From the NCBI RefSeq assembly GCF_009857445.1, contig NZ_WWCN01000012.1, positions 124,001 through 188,000 of the forward strand: DNA of 64,000 bases, given 5' to 3'. The notes under the pieces were generated by a model. It saw only the letters and a list, made by a program, of their open reading frames with translations. It made no database searches and had not been told where the DNA came from. The translations under genes and the position numbers were made by a program. Below, in pieces: positions 52,165 to 60,861 of this stretch. The number at the start of each line of letters is the position of its first letter. The stretch's first letter is position 1. The stretch is from Duganella flavida (GTDB taxonomy: Bacteria > Pseudomonadota > Gammaproteobacteria > Burkholderiales > Burkholderiaceae_D).

Positions 52165-52190
52165 AGTGTACTGGCGTGTACCAGTACACT
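52165..52190 (-). promoter_or_regulatory. Operator-like palindrome upstream of the LysE exporter
   Basis: AGTGTACTGG-CGTGTA-CCAGTACACT, a perfect 10-bp inverted repeat 43 bp before the exporter start. Similar half-sites lie nearby (CTGTACTGGT at 52211-52220, TACCGGTAC near 52227-52235). Spaced TGTACTGG-type sites suggest a GntR/MocR-class regulator; none is adjacent. Confidence 0.55.
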
Positions 52191-52224
52191 TGTGCAAACA
52201 GTTTCCACCACTGTACTGGTGGTT

Positions 52225-53172
52225 TTACCGGTACGACTTCCTTTTTCCCAGCTGCCGGTAGAATCCTTCCAGCTCGCGCGCCACCAGGTCCTGGCCGTTT
52301 TCGATCACAAAATCCTGGAACGCCGCCGCCACCTTCGGGATCGGCTGGTCGCTCAGGTGCATGATGTGCCAGTCCGCCTCCACCAGATTGATGGGCAGCG
52401 TCGCCAGCAGGCCAGCCTCGAATTCCAGCCCGCAGGCGTGCACTGACAGGAAGCCGACACCCAGTCCAGCCGCCACCATGCGCTTGATCGCCTCGTTGCT
52501 CGATACCTCGGAGCCGAATTCCGCCGCATGCCCCTCCGCGCGCAGCAGCTTCTCCACCGCCGTGCGCGTGCCCGAACCGCGCTCGCGCACCAGCAGGTTG
52601 GCCGCCATCACATCGTTGAGCGTGACTTTTTTCTTCTTCATCAGCGGATGCGAAGGACTGGCGACAAACGCCATCGGATGGCGCGCGAACTTGGCGGCGT
52701 TGGTACGCAGCTCGCGCGGCGGCGTGCCCATGATGGCCAGCTCAATCTCGTGCCGCGCCAGCATGTTGATAATCTCCGTGCGGTTACCCACTTGTAGTTT
52801 GAGCCGCACGTCCGGCCGCTCCAGCGTGAACGGCACCAGCATTGGCGGCAGCAAGTGCTCCGCCGTGGTCACCGCGCCGATGCGCAGCGTACCGGAGGTG
52901 ACACCCTGCAGCGCCGCCAGTTCATCGGCCGCCTGCTCCCACAGCCGCAAGATGCGTTCGGAGAATTCGGCCATCACCTCGCCCGCCGCCGTCAATTGGA
53001 TATTGCGCCCCACCTTGCGCGTGAGCGCCATGCTGGCGATGTCTTCCAGTGTGCGGATTTGCAACGACACCGCCGGCTGCGTGAGGTGCATGGCGTCCGC
53101 CGCGCGCGACACGCTGCCGTGGCGCGCCACCAGGATCAACGACTGTAGCTGGCGAAAACTCGCATGATACAT
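52225..53172 (-). CDS. LysR-family regulator (CbbR-like)
   Basis: A 315-residue LysR protein: FRQLQSLILVARHGSVSRAADAMHLTQPAVSLQIRTLED as HTH, then the CbbR/CysB-type effector domain (SGTLRIGAVTTAEHLLPPMLVPF, RERGSGTRTAVEKLL, SSNEAIKRMVAAGLGVGFLSVHA). AAGGA with a six-base spacer selects the ATG at 53172 over 53178. No RuBisCO genes are present, so the target is not known. Divergent from the HAD gene. Confidence 0.92.
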   Translation of the reverse strand: MYHASFRQLQSLILVARHGSVSRAADAMHLTQPAVSLQIRTLEDIASMALTRKVGRNIQLTAAGEVMAEFSERILRLWEQAADELAALQGVTSGTLRIGAVTTAEHLLPPMLVPFTLERPDVRLKLQVGNRTEIINMLARHEIELAIMGTPPRELRTNAAKFARHPMAFVASPSHPLMKKKKVTLNDVMAANLLVRERGSGTRTAVEKLLRAEGHAAEFGSEVSSNEAIKRMVAAGLGVGFLSVHACGLEFEAGLLATLPINLVEADWHIMHLSDQPIPKVAAAFQDFVIENGQDLVARELEGFYRQLGKRKSYR

Positions 53173-53269
53173 AAGCATTCCTTATCATTTATCGAAAATC
53201 TTTAATTTTTCTTTTGTAGATTCTACCTCTATATTGATAATCATCTGACATCGTTAAGCGAGAATTGTG

Positions 53270-53977
53270 ATGAGCATCGACGTGATCTTCCTGGGACTGG
53301 ACGGCGTTCTGTTTGATACCGAAGCGCTGCACCTGGCGGCCTGCAATGCGGCGTTTGCCAACGCCGGCCTGTCGGTACGCTGGACCTTGCCGGCGCTGCG
53401 CGCAGCCGCCGCCACCCACGGTATCGCCCGCGCCATCGCTTCCGCCGTCGCCATGCCGCCGCTGTCGCGCGACAAGCAGCGCGTGGCCGAGCTGCTGGAA
53501 GAAAAGCAGCGCCAGTTCCACCTCGCGATTCTCGCCCGTCCACCGCAGGCGCAAGCCGCCGCGCTGGCGCTGATCGAAGACGCCACAGCGGCCGGCAGCA
53601 AAGTCTGCATCCTTACCGACCTGCCGGCGCCCTCCGCCTCCGCACTGCTGGAGCGCCAGTTCGGCGCCGATGTAAATAGCCTGTTCAGCGTTGTCGCCGG
53701 CGGCGTGAATTTCGACAGCGTCGGCGCAGGTCCCTATGCGCACGCGCTGCACGCCATCGGCGCAGCGCCGCATGACGCCATCGCCATCGACACTGCCGTT
53801 CCAGCATTGCGCGCTGCCGCCGATGCGGGACTGTGGACCGTCTCCGTCGCGCCCTATGGCACGGACGTGGTGCGCCCACGCCAGTTCATCACCTTCGACG
53901 CCCTGCACGAATTGCAGGCCAGCCCTTACACACCGGACCAGCAACGCCCGAAACCGGGCCTGGGCCGAGCGGCATAG
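53270..53977 (+). CDS. Degenerate HAD-family protein (probable pseudoenzyme)
   Basis: A 235-residue protein with the phosphoglycolate-phosphatase/CbbY-like HAD fold. Motif I reads VIFLGLDGVLFDTEALH: the usual DxD has become GxD, so the nucleophilic Asp is Gly9. Motif II Thr is kept (VCILTD), but the motif III Lys is absent (AGGVNFDSVGAGPYAHAL), and motif IV is weakened (AIAIDTAVPALRAA). It probably cannot act as a phosphatase. It lies between the CbbR-like regulator and NDH-2. ATG 53270 is preferred over GTG 53267. Confidence 0.85.
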   Translation: MSIDVIFLGLDGVLFDTEALHLAACNAAFANAGLSVRWTLPALRAAAATHGIARAIASAVAMPPLSRDKQRVAELLEEKQRQFHLAILARPPQAQAAALALIEDATAAGSKVCILTDLPAPSASALLERQFGADVNSLFSVVAGGVNFDSVGAGPYAHALHAIGAAPHDAIAIDTAVPALRAAADAGLWTVSVAPYGTDVVRPRQFITFDALHELQASPYTPDQQRPKPGLGRAA

Positions 53978-54004
53978 TTTTTTCACCTGAACTGGAGGCG
54001 CATC

Positions 54005-55276
54005 ATGGAAACCATCGTCATCGTCGGCGGCGGTGCGGGCGGGCTCGAACTCGCCACCCGTCTTGGAGATACGCTCGGCAAGAGCAAACGCTCGCGCGTG
54101 CTGCTGGTGGACCGCTGGCCGGGCCACTTCTGGAAGCCGCTGCTGCACACCGTGGCATCTGGCAAGTGCGATCCGCAAGTGAGCGAATTGCCGTTCAGTG
54201 CACAGGCGCTGGATCATGACTTTGAATTCGTGCAAGGCGATATGCTGTGCCTCGACCGCGCGCACCAGACCATCACCCTGTCGCCACGCGGCGGCGGCGA
54301 TGGCGCCTGCCGCGTTATCGCTTACGACAAGCTGGTACTGGCGCTGGGCTCCGTCACCAATTTCTTCGGTGTGCCGGGCGCGCAGGAACACGCGCTGACG
54401 CTGGACAGCGTGGCCGATGCGGAGAACTTCCGCCGCCGCTTCTTCGACGCTTGCATCGCAGCCGGCGAACAGAAAAAACCGGTCAACGTGGTGATCGTCG
54501 GCGGTGGCGCCACCGGGGTTGAACTGGCTGCGGAGTTGAGCAACACGGCGCGCGCCTTGGCGGCCTACCGCGTGCACGATCTCGATCCGGAGCAAGACAT
54601 CCGCATCGCCATCATCGAACGCGGACAGCACCTTCTGCCGCAGCTCGATCCGCTGCAAGCGCAACGCGCCGCGCGCCACCTGCGCGCCATGGGCATCGAC
54701 GTGATGACCTCCACCAGTGTGGCCAGCGTCAGCGCCGACGCGGTGACCGATGCGGAAGGCACGCGCTACCCGGCTGACCTGACCTTGTGGGCCGCCGGCG
54801 TGGAAGCGCCGCCGCTGTGCGCCACACTGGGCCTGAGCGTGAATCACCTGAAGAAGATCATGGTCGACGCTAGCCTGCGTTCTTCCAACGACAGCCGTAT
54901 CTATGCGCTGGGCGACTGCGCTAACTACGTTTGCCCGCACAAGGGACCAACGCCGCCGCGTGCACAAGTCGCGCACCAGCAAGCCATGTTCCTGGCCGAT
55001 CTGCTGGCGCGCAAGGATGACACGCCGCGTCCGGACTTCCGCTACCAGGACTACGGTTCGCTGGTCTCGCTGGGCCAGCAGGCGGCGGTTGGTTCGCTGA
55101 CCGGGCCAATGAGCGGCAGGAGCTATCGCGTCGGCGGGCCAATGGCCAGCATACTGTATCGGCTGATGTACCAGAAGCACCTGCTGCAACTGCATGGCAC
55201 GGTGCCGATGCTGACGCACACGCTGGCCGGCTGGCTGCGCTCGCGGGTGCTGCCGCCGGTGAGGCTACACCGTTAA
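54005..55276 (+). CDS. ndh: Type II NADH dehydrogenase (NDH-2)
   Basis: A 423-residue FAD-dependent, membrane-associated NADH:quinone oxidoreductase that does not pump protons. FAD motif TIVIVGGGAGGLELATRLG, NADH motif NVVIVGGGATGVELAAELS, second FAD motif IYALGDCANY, and the quinone-side APPRAQVAHQQAMFLADLL. The C-terminal amphipathic helices expected for membrane binding are in LYRLMYQKHLLQLHG and beyond. GGAGG (53995-53999) precedes the ATG. Confidence 0.93.
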   Translation: METIVIVGGGAGGLELATRLGDTLGKSKRSRVLLVDRWPGHFWKPLLHTVASGKCDPQVSELPFSAQALDHDFEFVQGDMLCLDRAHQTITLSPRGGGDGACRVIAYDKLVLALGSVTNFFGVPGAQEHALTLDSVADAENFRRRFFDACIAAGEQKKPVNVVIVGGGATGVELAAELSNTARALAAYRVHDLDPEQDIRIAIIERGQHLLPQLDPLQAQRAARHLRAMGIDVMTSTSVASVSADAVTDAEGTRYPADLTLWAAGVEAPPLCATLGLSVNHLKKIMVDASLRSSNDSRIYALGDCANYVCPHKGPTPPRAQVAHQQAMFLADLLARKDDTPRPDFRYQDYGSLVSLGQQAAVGSLTGPMSGRSYRVGGPMASILYRLMYQKHLLQLHGTVPMLTHTLAGWLRSRVLPPVRLHR

Positions 55277-55296
55277 AACCGGCCTATAATGGGCCT

Positions 55297-56829
55297 ATGA
55301 CGACGATCACCCCCCTGAATCGGACCACACCGGCCGTTGCCACTCCGGCGACGGCCGGTGCATACACGTCCACCTCTGCCGCCGCCGGCACCAACGATGG
55401 CGGTGCTTCCACTGTCGTTTCTTTGGGCGCTGCGGCCAATGACACGCAGCCTAAGGCGCTGCTATGGGAAAACCGCACGCGCAGCACTGCGGCCACCATG
55501 ATGGCGCAGAACTTCAACAATCAATCGGCGTCCGGCCGCCTCAAAGGTTTGGGCGGCGAGTTGTTGAAACAAGTGTCCTACGACGGCGAAGATTTTTCGC
55601 AATCGGTGCAGCAGGCGCAGAGCAGCGTGCAAGCCGACACCTACGACATGCTGGTTTCGCCCTCGCAGGTGTCGCAGCACGGCATGGGCGACAACCAGAT
55701 CGCGCTGACCGTCACCACCCGCAGCGGCGTCAAGGTCGAATTGAAGCTCGATACGGGCGACAACAGCATCGCCATCGAAGCGCACAGCAACGGTAAATTG
55801 AATGAGAGCGAACGCAAGGCGCTGGGCAAGTTGGCCGAAGCGTTCCAGAAGTCGATCGACGGCCTGACTGAAGATCCGCCGCGCATCGACGTGGCCGGCC
55901 TGACGCAGTTCGATCACAGCGCGCTGTCATCGGTGGATTTGAAAGGCCAGGTCAAGATCAATTCCAAGGACACGCAGCGGATTGAATTCCACGCCGATGC
56001 GGCGCAGCGCACGCTCAGTTTCAGCGGTCCTGCGGGCAGCGCCAACATCGCCGTGGACCTGAGCCAGCCCGCCAGCTGGGGCAGCAAGGAGCAGCAGGCC
56101 AAGGCACTGGGCAAGTATCTGCAACAGGTCGACCAGGCCGGCGCGCGCGGGCAAGGCGACGGTGCCATGATCTCCATGTTCAAGGACGCTTTCACCGGCA
56201 TGAACAGCAACTACGGCACGCCGGCCATCGCTCCGCGCAGCATTGTGCTGACCGATCAGGATCGCGCCATGACCACCGGACTGGCCGACTTCAAGGCCTC
56301 GTTTGCGCAAACCGAGGTGGCGTCCAATCCGGCACGCCTGATGGAGAAGGACAGCTTTGCCTATGAGCTGTCGCAGAAGACCAGCATCAGCGGCACGTCG
56401 CAGCTGGACCGCGGCATCTCGCAACAGCAGCAGTCGCACCTGAAGGCGCAATACCATGCACCGGTGAAGGCGGATGCGCGGCTGGCGCTGGACCTGTCGC
56501 GCAACTCGCAAAACTACAAATACATCACCATCGACGACTCGGCCAGCAGCAGCACCAACATCGCCTACGACAAGGGCGCGCTGGCTAAAGCCACGCTGGA
56601 GATGCAGGCCAACCAGTCCACCCGCGTGCTGACCTACACGCTGGGCAAGCTGAAAGACGACCACACCACGCCATCTGGCAAGAGCATGACGCGCGACCTG
56701 CTGTCCACGCTGGAACCGGAGCGCGAAGGCCTGCCAGCGCTGAGCGATGAAGCGCGCGCGCAAGTGCTGGCCAAGTTGAATAACCAGATCTTCCTGCAAT
56801 CCAATCCGGACGCCCTACCATCCACATGA
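55297..56829 (+). CDS. Hypothetical 510-residue protein
   Basis: Not recognised. A Thr/Ala/Ser-rich N-terminus (MTTITPLNRTTPAVATPATAG) without signal peptide is followed by a body of alternating strands and helices (DNQIALTVTTRSGVKVELKLDTGDNSIAIEAHSNGKL; KALGKLAEAFQKSIDGL) and a charged helical C-terminus. The N-terminus resembles those of the 69-residue (20818) and DUF5610-like (28200) proteins. The DinB gene overlaps its stop by ATGA, so the two are coupled. Confidence 0.8.
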   Translation: MTTITPLNRTTPAVATPATAGAYTSTSAAAGTNDGGASTVVSLGAAANDTQPKALLWENRTRSTAATMMAQNFNNQSASGRLKGLGGELLKQVSYDGEDFSQSVQQAQSSVQADTYDMLVSPSQVSQHGMGDNQIALTVTTRSGVKVELKLDTGDNSIAIEAHSNGKLNESERKALGKLAEAFQKSIDGLTEDPPRIDVAGLTQFDHSALSSVDLKGQVKINSKDTQRIEFHADAAQRTLSFSGPAGSANIAVDLSQPASWGSKEQQAKALGKYLQQVDQAGARGQGDGAMISMFKDAFTGMNSNYGTPAIAPRSIVLTDQDRAMTTGLADFKASFAQTEVASNPARLMEKDSFAYELSQKTSISGTSQLDRGISQQQQSHLKAQYHAPVKADARLALDLSRNSQNYKYITIDDSASSSTNIAYDKGALAKATLEMQANQSTRVLTYTLGKLKDDHTTPSGKSMTRDLLSTLEPEREGLPALSDEARAQVLAKLNNQIFLQSNPDALPST

Positions 56830-57371
56830 GCACTCCCGCGTACTTCGCCCTGCTGGCACGCTACAACGCCGACATGAACCAACAGCTGTACGATGCGGCG
56901 GCACGGCTACCGCATGCGGAACTGATAGCCGACCGCAAAGCCTTCTTCGGCTCACTGCTCGGCACCATGAACCACCTGCTGGCTGGCGACACCATCTGGC
57001 TCAAACGATTCGGCACGCACCCGGCCAACTTTGCGGCGCTACGCGATACACAATCGCTGCCGCAGCCCGGCGGCCTGACACACATCTTCGGCGACACCCT
57101 GCCCGCGCTGCGCACCTATCGCGAACAGCTGGACGCCATCATCAGCGCATGGGCGCCGCAAGTCACGGATGCCGACCTGGCGCATATTTTCGAATACCGC
57201 AGCACCAAGGGCGACTTATACCGCAAGCATTTCGGCGGCGTGCTGCTGCACTTTTTTAACCACCAGACGCACCATCGAGGACAAGCCAGCACGCTGCTGA
57301 CGCAAGCGGGCATTGATATCGGCGTTACCGATCTTCTGCTGTGGGTACCAGATTCCATCAATGATCTTTAA
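56826..57371 (+). CDS. DinB-family protein
   Basis: A 181-residue four-helix protein of the DinB/YfiT superfamily. Metal ligands are expected at H in GTMNHLLAGD and in HFFNHQTHHRGQ. Members are thiol- or metal-dependent transferases/hydrolases, not the DNA polymerase of the same name. ATGA overlap with the preceding gene; the DUF3422 gene follows 8 bp later. Confidence 0.92.
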   Translation: MSTPAYFALLARYNADMNQQLYDAAARLPHAELIADRKAFFGSLLGTMNHLLAGDTIWLKRFGTHPANFAALRDTQSLPQPGGLTHIFGDTLPALRTYREQLDAIISAWAPQVTDADLAHIFEYRSTKGDLYRKHFGGVLLHFFNHQTHHRGQASTLLTQAGIDIGVTDLLLWVPDSINDL

Positions 57372-57379
57372 GGACGTCC

Positions 57380-58717
57380 ATGTCGCTCGCCTATCGTGCC
57401 AACGCCGATTTCGCCAAGCTGAATCACTCCATGCGGGTGCCGCTATCGGCTGAAATCCACTCGCGCCCCTTCCTGCAGATGCAGGCGCCGGAAAGCCTCA
57501 CGCATTTCGCGCTCTATCTTCAGCAGGACCAGCCCTCGCGCCAGAACCACCGCAGCAGCCAGCACCAGATACTGGAGCAGCTGTGTGTGCACTACGGCGT
57601 GGCCGGACCGCATCCACAAGCGCGCTACTTCTTCCACGACTTCGGCCGCTTCCGCCTGAAATGGGAATGCCACACCGAGTTCGCGACTTACACCTTCGTC
57701 GAACACGGCGATCCTGATCTGGATTGCCGCGCCGCCTTCGACCGCATGCCATTGCAGCACGTGCCACAGGAATGGCTGGAAGGCCTGCATGGAAAAATCA
57801 TCGTCGCCGCCCACGTCTTGCTGTGTAAAGGCGCGGCCGACGATGCGAGCTTCGCGGAAGGCATACGCGAACTGTATCAAGGCAAATCGCTGGTGGGCAG
57901 TAGCGCCGGCGGCAACGCCGAAGTGTGGACCGACTTCCTGATCCATCCCGATGGCTTTAGCCGTTTCGTGGTGCGCGACTTGCACCTGCGCGAATTCCAG
58001 CCGGGCCGCCTGGTCGGCCGCCTGCTGGAAATTGAAACCTACCGCATGATGGTGCTGCTCGGTCTACCGCAAGCAGAAGCCACGCAGCCAGCGCTGAACG
58101 GCATCGAGAACGAGCTGGCCGAGTTGACCGCCACGCTGGTCAAGAACCAGTCCAACGGCGATCAGGACATGCTGCACCGGATTACCAGCCTCGCTGCGCA
58201 GCTGGAGAAAATCTCGGTCAACAACAGCTACCGCTTTGCGGCGTCGCAGGCTTATTTCAATCTGGTGCAGTCGCGCATCCAGGAGCTGCGCGAGATCCGT
58301 ATCGAAGGCACGCCGACGCTGGCGGAATTCATGGGCCGCCGTCTGGCCCCGGCGATGAACACCTGCACCTCGGTGGCGCTGCGGCAGGAAGGGCTGGCAA
58401 AACGGATCGCCCGCACCAATGACTTGCTGCGCACGCGCGTCGGCATCGAGCAAGAACACCAGAATCGCAAGATCCTGCAATCGCTGGATGCGCGCGCGGC
58501 CCAGCAACTGCGCTTGCAGCAAGCGGTGGAAGGCCTGTCGGTAGCGGCGATTTCGTACTACACGCTGGGATTGGTGGGCTACGTCGGCAAGGCGCTGAAG
58601 GCCAGCAGCCTGCCGGTCAATCCGGACCTGATGACCGGCATCGCGGTACCGCTGGTGATCGGCGCCGTGTGGCTAGGCCTGCGCCGCCTGCACCATCAAC
58701 TCTCTGCTAAGCATTAA
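57380..58717 (+). CDS. DUF3422 family membrane protein
   Basis: A 445-residue protein with the DUF3422 signature (LSAEIHSRPFLQMQAPESLTHFAL; FRLKWECHTEFATYTF; ETYRMMVLLGLPQAEAT) and two C-terminal membrane segments (LSVAAISYYTLGLVGYVGKAL; MTGIAVPLVIGAVWLGLRRL). Function unknown. Co-transcribed with the two genes before it. Confidence 0.93.
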   Translation: MSLAYRANADFAKLNHSMRVPLSAEIHSRPFLQMQAPESLTHFALYLQQDQPSRQNHRSSQHQILEQLCVHYGVAGPHPQARYFFHDFGRFRLKWECHTEFATYTFVEHGDPDLDCRAAFDRMPLQHVPQEWLEGLHGKIIVAAHVLLCKGAADDASFAEGIRELYQGKSLVGSSAGGNAEVWTDFLIHPDGFSRFVVRDLHLREFQPGRLVGRLLEIETYRMMVLLGLPQAEATQPALNGIENELAELTATLVKNQSNGDQDMLHRITSLAAQLEKISVNNSYRFAASQAYFNLVQSRIQELREIRIEGTPTLAEFMGRRLAPAMNTCTSVALRQEGLAKRIARTNDLLRTRVGIEQEHQNRKILQSLDARAAQQLRLQQAVEGLSVAAISYYTLGLVGYVGKALKASSLPVNPDLMTGIAVPLVIGAVWLGLRRLHHQLSAKH

Positions 58718-59540
58718 ACCGGCTGGCCAGGAAACTGGCGATGCGCGCTTGCGTGGATTCCAGATAGGGGATGTTGATATGGTCGGAATCGGGCACGATT
58801 TCGTCCGCATGCAGCGCCCCCAGTTTTTCCACCAGCAGGTCGGTATGCGAATGCGGCACGATGTCGTCCACCGCCGCGCGCAGCACGTAGGTCGGCGCCT
58901 TGAGCTGGTGCGCGTATTTGATCGATTCGAATTTATGCTGCAGCACATACTCCACCGGAATCGCCTTGAATTTGCGCTTGGCGATGGCGAGGATGGAATC
59001 GTACGGCGTAATCAGCACGATGGAATTGGCGTCGCGCTCCATCGCCACCTGCACCGCTACGCCGGAACCGAGGCTGCGGCCAACAACCGCCATGCGCTTC
59101 GGATCGACGTGATGGCGTTCACTGAGCCAGTCGTACAGCATGCGGCCATCGTCAACGAAATGTTCTTCCGCCGGATCGCCATGCGAATCGCCGTAGCCGC
59201 GGTAGTTCACCGCCAGCACCGCCATGCCGGGAAATAGCCTGCCGGCGTCGCGCGCCACCCACGATACTTCTTCCGAACGTCCGCCGAAATAAACCACCCC
59301 CGGATGCGGGCCCTTCACCGGTGGCGTCATCAGCCAGCCGGACAGGCGCGTGCCGTCTTTGGCCCGCACCACAATAGGACGGGTGCGATGGCCGCTGCTA
59401 TAAGGCTTGAGAACCTCGCGCTTGCTGCCCAGTGCATTGAACACTAGCCGTCTCTGGTTCGCGGCTACTGCTGCGGTAAGACCCATCCACAGGACGCTGG
59501 CGAGACCTGCCAAGCCGGCGACTTTTTTAGAATTATTCAT
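58707..59540 (-). CDS. Alpha/beta hydrolase, membrane-anchored
   Basis: A 277-residue serine hydrolase of the BEM46/YfhR type. An N-terminal membrane segment (VAGLAGLASVLWMGLTAAVAA), nucleophile in GRSLGSG, acid Asp in AAVDDIVPHSH, and His in DSDHINIPY. Likely faces the periplasm. Start MNNSKKVAG; the upstream frame extension is not typical. Overlaps the DUF3422 3' end by 11 bp. Confidence 0.9.
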   Translation of the reverse strand: MNNSKKVAGLAGLASVLWMGLTAAVAANQRRLVFNALGSKREVLKPYSSGHRTRPIVVRAKDGTRLSGWLMTPPVKGPHPGVVYFGGRSEEVSWVARDAGRLFPGMAVLAVNYRGYGDSHGDPAEEHFVDDGRMLYDWLSERHHVDPKRMAVVGRSLGSGVAVQVAMERDANSIVLITPYDSILAIAKRKFKAIPVEYVLQHKFESIKYAHQLKAPTYVLRAAVDDIVPHSHTDLLVEKLGALHADEIVPDSDHINIPYLESTQARIASFLASRFNA

Positions 59541-59643
59541 AGCTTCTACTGTACTCCTGTCCCACTCGAAAAAACCGCTGGCGTGGTATAGACCACACAA
59601 CCCGGTATAATCTGCGCTTCAATTTTTTTAACTTTGCCTGGCA

Positions 59644-60423
59644 ATGAAACCTGCTGTCATCCTGCTGCATAGCTCCATGAGTTCCAAGTCCCAGTGGTCG
59701 CCGCTGAAGGCGCAACTGGGTGATGCTTACCGCTGCATCCCTGTCGACCTGCAAGGCTACGGCGCCTCGCCCTTCCCTGCCGCCGCCGATACTGGCGAGG
59801 ATTATATCCATACGCTGGCGCACGAAGTGGACGCGGTCATCGCCGCCACCGCCTCCGAACTGGAGCCGGGCGAAGCATTCCACCTGATCGGCCACTCCTT
59901 CGGCGGCGCCTGCGCGCTGCACATGGCGCGCCGTATGCCGCAGCGCGTGCTGTCGCTCACGCTGTTCGAGCCGGTGGCCTTCCACCTACTGCCTGCCACG
60001 CATCCCGCCAAGCAGGAAATCGTCGGCGTGGTAGGCCGCATCAAAGCCTGCGACAACGACCGTGATGCGACCCGCATCTTCATCGATTACTGGAATCGTC
60101 CGGGCGCTTTCGATAATGCTCCGCACCCCGCGCAAGAGAAGATGATGGCGCAAATCGCCAAGGTGCGCCTCGACTTCGACGCGCTGCTGGGCGAACAGGC
60201 AACGTTGGCGGATTTGTCCATGTTGACCATGCCATCACTGGTGATGGCCGGTGAACGCAGCCCGGCCTCGACTCGCTTGTTGGTCGAGCAGCTGGGTGCA
60301 CACCTGCCCAACGCCACCGCCCTGCAAATGCGCTGCGCCCACATGGGGCCTATCACCCATGGCGATGTGGTCAACCCGGCCATCATCGACTTTGTGAACG
60401 GCGCTGAAGTCACTTTATCCTAA
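59644..60423 (+). CDS. Alpha/beta hydrolase
   Basis: A 259-residue soluble hydrolase: oxyanion region LLHSSMSSKSQW, nucleophile elbow GHSFGG, and His near CAHMGPITHGD. Substrate unknown; resembles haloalkane-dehalogenase/esterase-like small hydrolases. The stop shares 4 bp with the convergent MerR gene. Confidence 0.92.
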   Translation: MKPAVILLHSSMSSKSQWSPLKAQLGDAYRCIPVDLQGYGASPFPAAADTGEDYIHTLAHEVDAVIAATASELEPGEAFHLIGHSFGGACALHMARRMPQRVLSLTLFEPVAFHLLPATHPAKQEIVGVVGRIKACDNDRDATRIFIDYWNRPGAFDNAPHPAQEKMMAQIAKVRLDFDALLGEQATLADLSMLTMPSLVMAGERSPASTRLLVEQLGAHLPNATALQMRCAHMGPITHGDVVNPAIIDFVNGAEVTLS

Positions 60424-60791
60424 AGGCTATTGGGGCACTCGCCCCTTTCCCATGTCGCCTGCACTTGGGCCTTGGTCTCCAGCAGCGACGTACGCTGCTC
60501 GGCCAAGGACTGCATCATCTGGTCAATATCCTGCAAGCGCGCATCGAGGTTCTTCATCAGGCCCTCGTGCAGCGCATCACCTTCCAGCGCCATCACGGCG
60601 CGTATCGCTTCCAGCGTAAAGCCCAGCTTCTGCCCTATCTGGATCAAATTGATGCGCTCCAGCGCGGAGTCGCCATACGCGCGATAGCCATTGGTACCGC
60701 GTTCGGCCTTGGGCATCAGGCCCGCCTGCTCGTAATACCGGATCGCCGATGCCGCAATGCCCGAGCGCTCGGCCAATTCACCAATTTTCAT
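60420..60791 (-). CDS. MerR-family regulator
   Basis: A 123-residue MerR protein: MKIGELAERSGIAASAIRYYEQAGLMPKAERGTNGYRAYG as the HTH, then a coiled-coil dimerisation helix (LMKNLDARLQDIDQMMQSLAEQRTSLLETKAQVQ). No conserved Cys cluster for metal, so it may sense redox or a small organic molecule. It is divergent from an Old-Yellow-Enzyme gene whose promoter has the long spacer that MerR proteins act on. Confidence 0.92.
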   Translation of the reverse strand: MKIGELAERSGIAASAIRYYEQAGLMPKAERGTNGYRAYGDSALERINLIQIGQKLGFTLEAIRAVMALEGDALHEGLMKNLDARLQDIDQMMQSLAEQRTSLLETKAQVQATWERGECPNSL

Positions 60792-60798
60792 TTTTCGC

Positions 60799-60829
60799 TT
60801 GACCTTAAAGTGAGCTTTAATCCTAGCAT
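60799..60829 (+). promoter_or_regulatory. MerR-type 19-bp spacer promoter
   Basis: TTGACC (60799-60804), 19-bp spacer holding the palindrome TTAAAG-TGAG-CTTTAA (60805-60820), TAGCAT (60824-60829). The stretched spacer with the operator between -35 and -10 is the hallmark of MerR-activated promoters. Drives the Old-Yellow-Enzyme gene. Confidence 0.75.
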
Positions 60830-60861
60830 AGCTCATCTCCTTCACCAATTTGGAAATCACT

